NCBI GenBank assembly: GCA_019752635.1
Contig: JAIELX010000004.1
Location: forward strand, 1-57,637
Reading direction: 5' to 3'
DNA length: 57,637 nucleotides
DNA from: Candidatus Obscuribacterales bacterium
GTDB lineage: Bacteria; Cyanobacteriota; Vampirovibrionia; Obscuribacterales; Obscuribacteraceae
Shown: piece after piece, positions 8,993-17,699 of the stretch
Layout of the letters: each line of letters opens with the position of its first letter
How positions within the stretch are numbered: position 1 is the stretch's first letter
Notes under the pieces: model-generated
Databases searched by the model: none
Seen by the model: only the letters and a program-made list of their open reading frames with translations
Told to the model about the DNA's origin: nothing
Translations under genes and position numbers: made by a program

Positions 8993-11107
8993 TTGAGGCC
9001 GAGGAAAATACAAGAGCACCCCTACGATTACCTTGTTGATTTTCTGGTAGGACAAACGCTTCCAAAGCGATACCGGGTACTGACTTTGCTTGGCAAAGAC
9101 AGGTTCTTTGCCGTCTACAAAGCAATTTATGAGCCAGTCGATCAGCCGGTGATCTTGCGCCTGTTTCGAACAAACAGCTGCCGCGATGAGCATATCATGC
9201 GTCGCTTTCAACAAGAGGTGAAGCGACTCTCTTCCTTGACCCACAAGAACATTGCGTCGGTAATGGATTTTGGTGTCCTCGACGAAGGGCTTCCTTACCT
9301 GATTAGTGAGTATCTCCCTGGTTCAAATCTAAAACAAATTCTTGAATCAGTGAAAAGAATATCAGTCGACCGGTCCACATTCGTGGGCGCGCACGTAGGC
9401 GCCGCTCTTGAGCATGCTCATGAACACGGTGTCTTTCACGAGATGTTGCAACCTTCCAAAATTTTCGTCGTACGAGACAAAGAACATGGCGACATAATCA
9501 AAGTGACCGACTTTGGATTGCCACCATTGCTTTCCAAGCTGGGGATCAACCTAAAGGACCCGTTGGAACTCGCCGAAGCTATCGGGACTGCGGACTTTAT
9601 GAGCCCGGAGCAATGCGCCGGCAGAGAGATTGACGGTAAAGCGGATCTCTATGCGCTCGGCTGCGTTCTCTATCAATGCCTCGGAGGCCAGCCACCATTC
9701 GTCAGTGCTGATACTACGGAAATTATTCGCATGCACAAACATGCAAAATTCCCGCCGCTACAGTATTTGAACAATGACAGCAGTGTGCCGAAACCATTCA
9801 CTGAAGTAATCGACAAGTGTTTGCAAAAGGATCCGATGCTTCGCTATCAGCTGGCGCATGATGTCGCGGAAGACCTGATCAATAAACGCTCTCCCGAAGA
9901 CCTGGACAAAGCGATTCCGGAGTTCAAATCCACTGCGGCTACCAGAGCCTCGGTCCTGGCACAGGAAGCATCCGGCGGACAGGCGCAACAGCTTATCAAA
10001 GTCACAGCGGTATTCTTTGCCGTGGTATTGCTGGGACTTGCCGCCTGGGGACTACTAAACTTCGCTTCCCGTTTCGCCAATGAAGGCGCCTGGTCCGGCT
10101 CGATCAAAAGCGCCCGAAAGAACTACGCGGAGCGCCGCTTCAATGACGGATACGACAATGCTTCCGAGGCGCTTCGTGAAGCAGAGAAGTTTGCCCAGCC
10201 CGACCCACGCGTAGCGATCACTCTCAATGAGGTGGCAGCCGGTCAGATCGCACTAGGCAACTATTCTGAGGCCGCAGACAGTTTGAATCGTGCAATTGAA
10301 GTAGAGCGAGGCACCGCCAGCAGTGACGCCAGAACCAAAGCTCGCAGCCAGGAGCTACTGGCACAAGCGCAACTCGGCAGGGGTGACTATGCCAATGCAG
10401 AAGCCTTTGCCCGCCGGTCCATTGAGTTATGGCAGCAGGTGACCGATGCAAAACCGAGCGAACCACTACCGTCGCACTTGACACTGATTCGCTCACTAAT
10501 TGCTCAGAAACGAATGCCGGACGCAAAGGCCGCCTACGAAATTGCCAAATCAATCGCAGCCAGCGACGCAGAAATTAGCGAGGATGTTTCAGGAGACCTT
10601 CGAGAGTGTCTGGCAACAATGGCGATGGAAGAGGGCGATGCTGAAGCCGCGGAAAGAACTCTCAAAGAACTGCTTAGTACGCGACAACAAAAGTTCGGCT
10701 TGAAAGATCCATTAGCGGCGGAAACAATGCTGATGCTGGGGCAAGTTTACAGGCGTCAACGAATGCAAGACGAAGCCACCGCAGTCATTTTGAATGCTTT
10801 CGGCATCATGAAAAGCACCTATGGCGAAGACGCCCCCAAAACCGCGGCAGTACCGGGATACTTAGCTCAGGTCCAGGAAGAAGCAGGCGAACTTGCGGAA
10901 GCAGAAAAGAACTACCGCCTGTGTCTGGAAATGAACGAGAAAATCTGGGGGGCAAGGGCACCGCAAATGGTGCCGCATATCGACGCACTTGGACAATACT
11001 TGCGCAGGCGCGGTTCCGCAAGTGCAGCAGAAGTCTACGAGACTGAGATAAAAGAGATCCGGGCGTTGCAGCAAAAAAACGCCGCGACGAAGTCAGCGAA
11101 ACACTAA
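8993..11107 (+). CDS. Membrane-anchored Ser/Thr pseudokinase with external TPR domain
   Basis: Residues about 27-300 have the Hanks kinase fold order, but catalytic residues are lost. The Gly-rich loop is LLGKDRFFAVYK; the VAIK lysine is Arg (VILR, residue 56); the HRD motif is H-E-M (149-151); the catalytic-loop Lys and Asn are Gln and Lys. DFG (173-175) and MSPEQ remain. A single membrane helix follows (about 338-360), then about 340 residues of TPR-like repeats, presumably outside the cytoplasm. The start is a TTG at 8993. It should be unable to transfer phosphate and may act as a sensor or scaffold. It follows an exported TPR gene by 67 bases. Confidence 0.88.
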   Translation: MRPRKIQEHPYDYLVDFLVGQTLPKRYRVLTLLGKDRFFAVYKAIYEPVDQPVILRLFRTNSCRDEHIMRRFQQEVKRLSSLTHKNIASVMDFGVLDEGLPYLISEYLPGSNLKQILESVKRISVDRSTFVGAHVGAALEHAHEHGVFHEMLQPSKIFVVRDKEHGDIIKVTDFGLPPLLSKLGINLKDPLELAEAIGTADFMSPEQCAGREIDGKADLYALGCVLYQCLGGQPPFVSADTTEIIRMHKHAKFPPLQYLNNDSSVPKPFTEVIDKCLQKDPMLRYQLAHDVAEDLINKRSPEDLDKAIPEFKSTAATRASVLAQEASGGQAQQLIKVTAVFFAVVLLGLAAWGLLNFASRFANEGAWSGSIKSARKNYAERRFNDGYDNASEALREAEKFAQPDPRVAITLNEVAAGQIALGNYSEAADSLNRAIEVERGTASSDARTKARSQELLAQAQLGRGDYANAEAFARRSIELWQQVTDAKPSEPLPSHLTLIRSLIAQKRMPDAKAAYEIAKSIAASDAEISEDVSGDLRECLATMAMEEGDAEAAERTLKELLSTRQQKFGLKDPLAAETMLMLGQVYRRQRMQDEATAVILNAFGIMKSTYGEDAPKTAAVPGYLAQVQEEAGELAEAEKNYRLCLEMNEKIWGARAPQMVPHIDALGQYLRRRGSASAAEVYETEIKEIRALQQKNAATKSAKH

Positions 11108-12144
11108 GGGCGGCGGGCAAACTCCACCAAGACGGGATAGTGGTCCGAACCGACCGAGCGACAGATACTCCGCGCTTTAACTTCTAGATCTTCCGACACC
11201 AGGACATGATCAATTGGAATTGAAAGAACGAACAGCTGAACAGGCCAGCTCACCTGAACTCCGAATCCTTGTCGTGAGTCGCGCAAGTTCGATTGTTTGC
11301 ATAAATCGGTAAAGTGATCAGACCAGGAAGTCGTATTAAGATCGCCCGAGAGCACCACACTTTTGGACCAGGTAGAGCGCGCCTTCGCCATGGCATCAAA
11401 CTGGTCGTTGCGAAAATCGTAGTTCAACCAATCGCTGGGAGGCAGCGGATGCGTGCTAAGAATAGTGAGTGGCGCCCCGTCAAACTGCACTTCCGCGACG
11501 ACAGTCGGCACCTTGGCTTTTCCATACTCAACCACATTCACCTTGGTCGGAGGAATCCGGCTGAACAGCGCAATCCCGAAGTTATCGGGTCGAGGGAAGC
11601 ATTCGTAGTGCCGATACTCCGGCAACCGCGCCTTCATCTGGCCGTACCAGTTCAGATTCACCTCCTGCAATGCGACTATGTCAACATTACTTTCATGCAC
11701 CAATGAAGCAACGTCCGCATAACGTTCATTGCGACTGTTTACGTTGAGTTGTAGCAACTTCAAAGTCGGTTTCACCGCGGTCCTCGCAGAAGGGGAAACA
11801 GACGCAGCAGCGGCCGGCATGGACGGAGGAAGCCACAACTGTCCGACCAGCATCGCGTTTAGAGCCGCGCTTACGGCCACTACGATCACCTCAGAGCGCC
11901 GGACCGACATAGTTGCCACCGAGGCCGGTGAAGGCTGCCGACTTTCAAAGATCCCCCATACAGCGGCAGGCAGAAACAGGATCTGAACGACCAAGTACTC
12001 CACCCGGAAGTGGCAGGGAAGGTCAAACAGCCAACCGGCTTTGCTAAACAAGCCACACCACGTCAGAAAAACGGTAGCTAATGTCCCGACACGCAAAAGC
12101 ATCTGGTAGTCATCTCGCCAAGCCAGAATAGTATCTCTGTTCAT
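11104..12144 (-). CDS. Membrane-linked endonuclease/exonuclease/phosphatase family protein
   Basis: Three hydrophobic helices (residues about 15-110) precede an EEP domain with its usual motifs: LLQLNVNSRN, DIVALQEVN (metal-binding Glu), STHPLP, LSGDLNTT, and a final GSDHYPV containing the catalytic Asp-His pair. The fold hydrolyses phosphodiester bonds in nucleic acids, lipids or phosphoproteins; the N-terminal membrane helices and similar proteins favour an extracytoplasmic catalytic domain. Its ATG overlaps the SRAP gene stop by four bases (ATGA), so the two are translationally coupled. It converges on the pseudokinase gene with a 4-base overlap. The substrate is unknown. Confidence 0.87.
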   Translation of the reverse strand: MNRDTILAWRDDYQMLLRVGTLATVFLTWCGLFSKAGWLFDLPCHFRVEYLVVQILFLPAAVWGIFESRQPSPASVATMSVRRSEVIVVAVSAALNAMLVGQLWLPPSMPAAAASVSPSARTAVKPTLKLLQLNVNSRNERYADVASLVHESNVDIVALQEVNLNWYGQMKARLPEYRHYECFPRPDNFGIALFSRIPPTKVNVVEYGKAKVPTVVAEVQFDGAPLTILSTHPLPPSDWLNYDFRNDQFDAMAKARSTWSKSVVLSGDLNTTSWSDHFTDLCKQSNLRDSRQGFGVQVSWPVQLFVLSIPIDHVLVSEDLEVKARSICRSVGSDHYPVLVEFARRP

Positions 12145-12842
12145 GCAAAGAGAGAGGGCTGCTTGGGCGCGGGCTCAATGAGATCCGGCGACTCAACAGA
12201 GGCTTTGTTAACCTTGCTGGAGACTTCGTACATCGCCAGCCGATCTTCCGTTGCCGGACAAAGCAGCGCTGTCAGCTTTAACGGATCATTGACTGAATGG
12301 TCCAGCCAAGTTGCCTCATCTGAGGGTCGCAGAATAACGGGCATGCGGTCGTGCACGGACGACATGAGACGGTTCGCTTCAGTGGTGATAATGGTGCAAG
12401 AGCGAAGCTTTTCCCCCGTCTCTTTGTTGGTCCATTCATCCCACAACCCGGCAAAAGCAAACAAATCGCGCGCCGCTGCACCATGAATGAACATGGGTAC
12501 CTTGGCTTTGCCCTCTTTCCGCCATTCATAAAATCCATCGCAAGGAATTAGACAACGACGCCGGACTAAACAGTGCTTGAACGAAGCTTTCTCGATCAGG
12601 GTTTCCGCACGGGCATTAATCATCGGTTTGCTGGACTTGGGATCCTTGACCCAATAGGGCACTAACCCCCAACGCATCATCTCGATGGCGATCTCATCAA
12701 GGGCTCCGCTGCGCAAAACTACAGGCACACTCTGCGTCGGTGCAATGTTATACCGAGGAACAAGATCGACGGCAAGCTGCTTAACACCGAAACGCTCCGA
12801 CACCTCTTGTTGCCGCCGCGTCAATGAATAGCGCCCGCACAT
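12141..12842 (-). CDS. SRAP-domain protein (HMCES/YedK family)
   Basis: The 233-residue protein begins MCGRYSL, exposing the catalytic Cys2 after Met removal, and carries RYNIAPTQ, NARAETLIEK, RRCLIPCDGFYEW and SVHDRMPVIL, all diagnostic of SRAP. The family forms a covalent thiazolidine link to abasic sites in single-stranded DNA, protecting them from cleavage. It is full length. It overlaps the downstream EEP gene by four bases, an unusual partner. No SOS box was identified, so DNA-damage induction is not shown here. Confidence 0.95.
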   Translation of the reverse strand: MCGRYSLTRRQQEVSERFGVKQLAVDLVPRYNIAPTQSVPVVLRSGALDEIAIEMMRWGLVPYWVKDPKSSKPMINARAETLIEKASFKHCLVRRRCLIPCDGFYEWRKEGKAKVPMFIHGAAARDLFAFAGLWDEWTNKETGEKLRSCTIITTEANRLMSSVHDRMPVILRPSDEATWLDHSVNDPLKLTALLCPATEDRLAMYEVSSKVNKASVESPDLIEPAPKQPSLFA

Positions 12843-13673
12843 GTGAATCCCTCGTCCCGTCCTGCAGGATTCATTATAGTTCTAGCCCGGCGAATGAGGC
12901 GAGGTTGAAACCAATGTTCAGGGAGCTTAAGGTCCATCATGATGGCGGCAGACTTGGCAACAATCAGGGCATCGAGGGCTTCCTCACCCCGTCACTTGCC
13001 GAATCAGACGGAAAGCCTGATCAGTCGGTGCCGCAAGAAGGGAAGAAACGCCCGATTCGCGATTCTTTCGCTCTACTTTCTTTACTAGCGCGGCCGCTAG
13101 CAGGGCAGCAAGCAGGCGCCGACACGGTTAGGTAAGCAGAAGATAAGCCATTCAATACCATGACACCAATTATAGTGGCAACCGCTTAGTACTCGTCCAC
13201 GCCATCGGGCGGTTGCAAAACATCCGATGCAAGCAGGCTCTCTCCGCGCCCAATCTTAAGGTCATATCAAAGCATTGCGGCTAATACCCGCACTGGTCGG
13301 CCCCCCCCCCCCATTGGATCGACGCTCTTGGCGTTTAAAACCCCGTGAGCGACTCGATGGACTATCGAATAGAGCCAATGTGTGTCGGGGAATCCGCTGA
13401 CGATAGTAACGACCGGCGTTACCGGCAGGGTCATAGTAGAATTGTTAGCACTTCTTATGCTCTGATTAGGGTGGCAACGTTGCAGCTCTCAGACAGAACA
13501 CCGCAAAGAGAAGAGATGTCCAGACAGAACGGTAATCCAGGGACTCCGTAATTAGACAAGTTCCGGTATCGGTTGCGATGTTCCTTTGTGGCACACGGCC
13601 GCAGAACCATCGTCATGAATTGAAACGGTGACGCGATAAAGAAGCAACAAATGAGCAACGACACGGCGGAGTA
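12843..13673. other. Long intergenic region with a poly-C tract
   Basis: About 830 bases without a supported gene. Short frames (e.g. 13345-13551) lack motifs. A run of 12 C lies at 13301-13312. The region contains the start areas of the divergent SRAP gene and response regulator. Confidence 0.5.
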
Positions 13674-14372
13674 ATGGTCAAGAAGATCTATTTAATCGAT
13701 GACGATTCGGTGTTTGTCAACGCTGTTGCCCAGCTGTTTGAAGTCGAGGCCGACTTGGAAGTCTTCGGTTGCGCAGCCAGCGAAGCTGAAGCGCATCAGT
13801 TCTTCCGAAGCGGGCAGTTACAAAACGTCGACTGCGTCATTTTGGATCTTAAGCTGCCACGAACTGCCGGCGAGAGACAAACAAGCACCAGTATCGGTAT
13901 CGAAGTTCTGGCAACTCTGCGCACACAAGAAAACTTCGACCAGCAAATTCTGGTGGTTACCGACTCGCTAGAACCGAACGACGGCGAACAAGCACTGGCC
14001 GGAGGCTGCGACGGATACTTGTACAAAACTGGTAATCTCGAGGATCTGCCAACTTTGGCGGACGAACTCAAAGTTGCCATTCGCGGCGATGTGCTCATGA
14101 TTCCTCGACAGATGCGCTATGTCTTTTTGCGTGAGGTTCTCACTCTCAAAGAAGCGAAACTGATGGAACTTCTTGACCGAGGCTCAACTTGGAATCAAGT
14201 GGCGAAAGAACTTGGTTATCGCAATGCAAATGTTGCAACAGCTGTTGGCTATCGCATTTTTGACAAACTGCTTTCAGTTCACGAACAAGAAACCATTTCG
14301 GCAGAAAGGAAACGTGAGAAAGCGATCGAATACTGGCGAGCACGCTGCCAACGCCCGAGATCCTCACCCTGA
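13674..14372 (+). CDS. Response regulator, REC domain plus helix-turn-helix-like C-terminus
   Basis: Residues 1-125 form a receiver domain: the acidic pocket YLIDDD, the phospho-acceptor in VILDLKLP, VVTDS, and the conserved Lys in LYKTGN. The C-terminal part (LTLKEAKLMELLDRGSTWNQVAKELGYRNANVATAV) resembles a LuxR/NarL-type helix-turn-helix. A loop insertion with RQTSTSIG follows the phosphorylation site. No sensor kinase is adjacent. The start GTG/ATG choice is not critical: ATG at 13674 is used. DNA binding is inferred from the helix-turn-helix pattern. Confidence 0.85.
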   Translation: MVKKIYLIDDDSVFVNAVAQLFEVEADLEVFGCAASEAEAHQFFRSGQLQNVDCVILDLKLPRTAGERQTSTSIGIEVLATLRTQENFDQQILVVTDSLEPNDGEQALAGGCDGYLYKTGNLEDLPTLADELKVAIRGDVLMIPRQMRYVFLREVLTLKEAKLMELLDRGSTWNQVAKELGYRNANVATAVGYRIFDKLLSVHEQETISAERKREKAIEYWRARCQRPRSSP

Positions 14373-14379
14373 GAGTGGA

Positions 14380-15582
14380 TCAAACAGCGTGCAGCTGGCG
14401 CGTCTCAGCCGGGGCACCACCGCCGGAGGTCGACTTGCGCAAGGACCCGATGATTTTGCCCATCAGATCAACCGCCTTAACACACTCATCTTCCGTGTTG
14501 AATCGACCGGCACTCATGCGAATCGAACCGACGGCTTCAGCATCGGAGAAACAAAGCGCGGTGACAACGTGGGAAGGGCTCGTGACACCTTTTTTGCAAG
14601 CAGAAGCACTAGAAATACAAAGTCCGCGCAAGTCGGCTTGCATAACCATAGCTTCACCTTCCAATCCCGGAAGAATCACGCTCACATGTCCGGGAATGCG
14701 ATTTTCCCAGGTCTGAGGTCCGCTAAGTTTTACCCCTTCGATCGCAGTGAGTCCGTCAACAAGTATGCGGCCCATACGAATAAGTGATTCGGTCTCGGTC
14801 ACAAGTTCCTGATCTGCCAACTTGGAAGCAACGCCGATTGCCACCGCGGCAGCAACTGGCTCAGTGCCAGGAAATAAACCGCGCTCTTGCCCGCCGCCAA
14901 ACACCAGCGGCATGACATTGCTGCCTTTTCGCACGTACAATGCCCCAATTCCCTTTGGAGCATAAAACTTGTGGCCGGAAATAGCCAGACTATCAATGCC
15001 AAGCTCTTTGACGTTGATTTTCAGTTTTCCCGGTACCTGTACCGCATCGCTGTGAAAGAAAACATCGGCAGCTCTTGCAATATCGGCTAACTCCCTTAGC
15101 GGTTGCACAGAACCGACTTCGTTGTTCGCCCACATGATGGAAATGATGCTGGTTTCTTTTTTGATCGCTTTGCGTAGCGAATCGGGATCAACTAGCCCCT
15201 CACAGTCCACAGGCAAGTAAGTCACATCCCATCCGGCGCCTTCCAAATACTTCGCAGGCCCCATGCAGGAGGAATGCTCAATTCGCGTGGTTATCAGGTG
15301 CTTCCCTTTGCCGTTAGCCTCGTTGAATCGTGCACGCCCGAGCAACGCTACGTTGTTGCTGTAAGTACCGCATGGAGTGAAGTAAACCTCATCTTCATCG
15401 CAACCCAGCATTCCTGCAACAGCTCGCCTTGCCTCGTCAAGCGCTCTGCGTGCCTCCACTCCGTAAAAATGAACGGAGGAAGGATTTCCCCATTTGTCTT
15501 CCACAAACGGATTCATGGCTTCCTGCACCTCCGGTCTAACCCTGGTGGTGGCGCTGTTATCGAGGTAAATTGAACTGGGCAT
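14380..15582 (-). CDS. Cysteine desulfurase (NifS/IscS-like)
   Basis: From ATG 15582 the protein starts YLDNSATT and carries the PLP-binding Lys in SGHKFYAPKG, the PLP-contact segments HSDAVQ and ISIMWANNEVG, and the catalytic Cys in SSASACKKG. It is a pyridoxal-phosphate enzyme releasing sulfur from cysteine for Fe-S cluster or thiolation pathways. The longer frame to 15627 adds a stretch lacking family similarity. It diverges from a FecCD-type transporter, about 105 bases apart, suggesting a shared iron or cluster-related control region (inference). A Gly/Ala tail of about 15 residues follows the core. Confidence 0.95.
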   Translation of the reverse strand: MPSSIYLDNSATTRVRPEVQEAMNPFVEDKWGNPSSVHFYGVEARRALDEARRAVAGMLGCDEDEVYFTPCGTYSNNVALLGRARFNEANGKGKHLITTRIEHSSCMGPAKYLEGAGWDVTYLPVDCEGLVDPDSLRKAIKKETSIISIMWANNEVGSVQPLRELADIARAADVFFHSDAVQVPGKLKINVKELGIDSLAISGHKFYAPKGIGALYVRKGSNVMPLVFGGGQERGLFPGTEPVAAAVAIGVASKLADQELVTETESLIRMGRILVDGLTAIEGVKLSGPQTWENRIPGHVSVILPGLEGEAMVMQADLRGLCISSASACKKGVTSPSHVVTALCFSDAEAVGSIRMSAGRFNTEDECVKAVDLMGKIIGSLRKSTSGGGAPAETRQLHAV

Positions 15583-15687
15583 TTGTATTCTCCACAAACG
15601 CGGGCAAACTTTATGGCAAGATAGCATGTTAGCATCAAATTCTTGCGCGTCCGGGCGCGTCCTTGGGACAATCTAAGGAAGCCCCGT

Positions 15688-16719
15688 GTGCACTTCCGGA
15701 ATCTCTACCACAGATATCGATCAGTGATCTTAAGAATTCTGCTGCTGCTCATTTTGCTCGTCGGTGTATTTCTCGTGAGCACATGCTCAGGAGAAGTATG
15801 GATTGCTCCAACGCAAGTGTTGGCGACCCTACTCTATCCGGGAACGTCGCCTCTGGATGAAAGCATGCAGGAGATTCTGCTTCAAATCAGACTGCCTCGA
15901 ATTCTAACAGCAGCGGTTGTTGGAGCATCGCTTGCGACCTCGGGAATGTTGCTGCAGACCTTGTCGTGCAATTATCTGGCAGACCCCTACCTTACAGGAG
16001 TTTCCAGTGGTGCAGGGCTGGCTGTTGCCGCGGCAGTCATAGCCGGCGTCGATTTTTCACTGGTCCCTGCTGCTGCACTGGCCGGCGGGTTCGCGGCCAG
16101 TCTTATCGTCGCCCTATTGGCAAAAACACCTTCCGGGGTCTCGATTCATCGCTTGCTCCTGTCAGGCGTTGCACTATCGGCAGTGTGCGGCGGACTGACA
16201 ACAATGCTCATATGCATCGCCGGGGGATCGACCCGAGCACAAGGAATTTACTACTGGATCGCAGGAAGCGTCGCCGGCAAGGGCTGGACAGAACTGGCTC
16301 CAGCCGCCGCATACGCGCTGGTCGGGCTAATGATGGCCTTCGCGATGTCTAAACCACTGCGCTTACTCTCGGTTGGTCAAATTTCCGCAGCGTCCCTTGG
16401 TCTGAATGTCGGCCGCACGCAATGCATTGTGTTGTCCGCGGCCGTTTTGCTTTGCGGCGCAGCCGTTTCGTTGAGCGGACTTGTCGGTTTCGTCGGAATG
16501 ATAGCGCCTTTTCTGGCAAGACGATTGTTCGGCAGAGATGAGAGGCTCCTCATAATCTGCTCGGCTCTCCTTGGAGCAGCCCTTGTCATGATCAGCGATC
16601 TGGCGGCCAGAACTGCCACCGCCGGTGCTCAAGAGTTGCCGCTCGGTACGCTGTTGAGCCTAATCGGCGGTCCGTTCTTTCTCTTCCTTATCTTCCACCA
16701 TGAAGGCAAAACCCGATGA
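15688..16719 (+). CDS. FecCD-type ABC transporter permease (iron-siderophore/cobalamin)
   Basis: A hydrophobic protein of about 343 residues with ten predicted membrane segments and family signatures RLPRILTAAVVGASLATSG, DPYLTGVSSGAGL, and LVGFVGMIAPFLARRLFG. It forms the channel for metal-chelate or corrinoid uptake. I select the GTG at 15688, which has AAGGAA seven bases upstream; the frame opens at TTG 15643. It overlaps the ATPase gene by four bases. No substrate-binding protein gene is present in the window, so the substrate cannot be fixed. Confidence 0.93.
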   Translation: MHFRNLYHRYRSVILRILLLLILLVGVFLVSTCSGEVWIAPTQVLATLLYPGTSPLDESMQEILLQIRLPRILTAAVVGASLATSGMLLQTLSCNYLADPYLTGVSSGAGLAVAAAVIAGVDFSLVPAAALAGGFAASLIVALLAKTPSGVSIHRLLLSGVALSAVCGGLTTMLICIAGGSTRAQGIYYWIAGSVAGKGWTELAPAAAYALVGLMMAFAMSKPLRLLSVGQISAASLGLNVGRTQCIVLSAAVLLCGAAVSLSGLVGFVGMIAPFLARRLFGRDERLLIICSALLGAALVMISDLAARTATAGAQELPLGTLLSLIGGPFFLFLIFHHEGKTR

Positions 16720-17534
16720 GCGGCGGTGGCGATACTCCGAGGCTGCAAGCAACAGACCTGATTACGGGTTGGCGGAATCGGCCCGTTTCGCAGCTGAACC
16801 ATGTGGAGCTGAGCCGCGGCCAATGCATCGTTCTTGCCGGTCCGAACGGCTCAGGTAAGTCAACCATTCTGAAAACACTGACCCGCCAGATCAAACCGAT
16901 AGCCGGTTCGATCTTCCTGAACGGCAGGCCGCTAGACTCATGGAGCAGCAGCGAGTTCGCCAGCAAAGTCGCTTATGTGCCGCAAGCGGTGGAAATCTAT
17001 CGCCGAATAACGGTACAAGAGTGGGTGGCTCTCGGGCGAAACCCTCATCAGCAGTGGTGGTCCTGGCAATCAAGTGCGCAGGATCTGCAGACTGTGGAAC
17101 GAGCACTGGAGAAAACAGGTTTAGGTGCACTGCGCGAAAAATTCATGGATGAAATTTCCGGAGGCGAACAGCAGAGAGCCACCATTGCCATGGCTCTGGC
17201 GCAGGAGCCGCAGTTTCTCCTTCTGGACGAGCCCAGCGCGCACCTGGATTTCAGGCATCAGTTGGACCTGGTGGAGCTGCTTCTACAATTGCGCGAAGGC
17301 GGGATGGGTCTGTTAATCGTCTTACACGACCTCAATTTGATCTCGAGATTAGCCACGGAAATCAAATTCCTGAAGCAAGGTGACAACGGCATCGGTTCAG
17401 TCGCCTGCGCAGGCAGTCCCGCTACCGTTCTCAATCCTGAAGTTCTTCGTACCGTGTACGACGTAGACGTAAGCATCTTGCCTGATGCCGCCAGCGGTCT
17501 CACCGGTTTTCTGCCTACAAAAGCATGGCCTTAA
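16716..17534 (+). CDS. ABC transporter ATP-binding protein (FecE/BtuD type)
   Basis: All ATPase motifs are intact: Walker A GPNGSGKST, Q-loop VPQAVEIYR, signature ISGGEQQR, Walker B LLLDEPSAHLD and the H-loop VLHDLN. Similarity is to the FecE/FhuC/BtuD class that powers uptake of iron-siderophores or cobalamin. It starts inside the end of the permease gene (ATGA overlap), so the two products form one importer. Length of 272 residues is normal. Confidence 0.95.
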   Translation: MSGGGDTPRLQATDLITGWRNRPVSQLNHVELSRGQCIVLAGPNGSGKSTILKTLTRQIKPIAGSIFLNGRPLDSWSSSEFASKVAYVPQAVEIYRRITVQEWVALGRNPHQQWWSWQSSAQDLQTVERALEKTGLGALREKFMDEISGGEQQRATIAMALAQEPQFLLLDEPSAHLDFRHQLDLVELLLQLREGGMGLLIVLHDLNLISRLATEIKFLKQGDNGIGSVACAGSPATVLNPEVLRTVYDVDVSILPDAASGLTGFLPTKAWP

Positions 17535-17699
17535 ATCGTCTAAACGCTTGAGGGGACAATTACGAAGGGGAATCCTCCCCCCGTTGGCGGCTACAATCCG
17601 ACCATTCCCGAGTACAATGCCAGCACACATCCCCGCAGGATTCGGCATCTGTCACACACGAAGATACTCATAAAGTGTATCAAAGAGCTCGGTTACAAG

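Noticed and set aside
13345..13551. 68-codon frame before the response regulator
   Set aside because: No recognisable domain, weak start and poor coding character in a long intergenic stretch.
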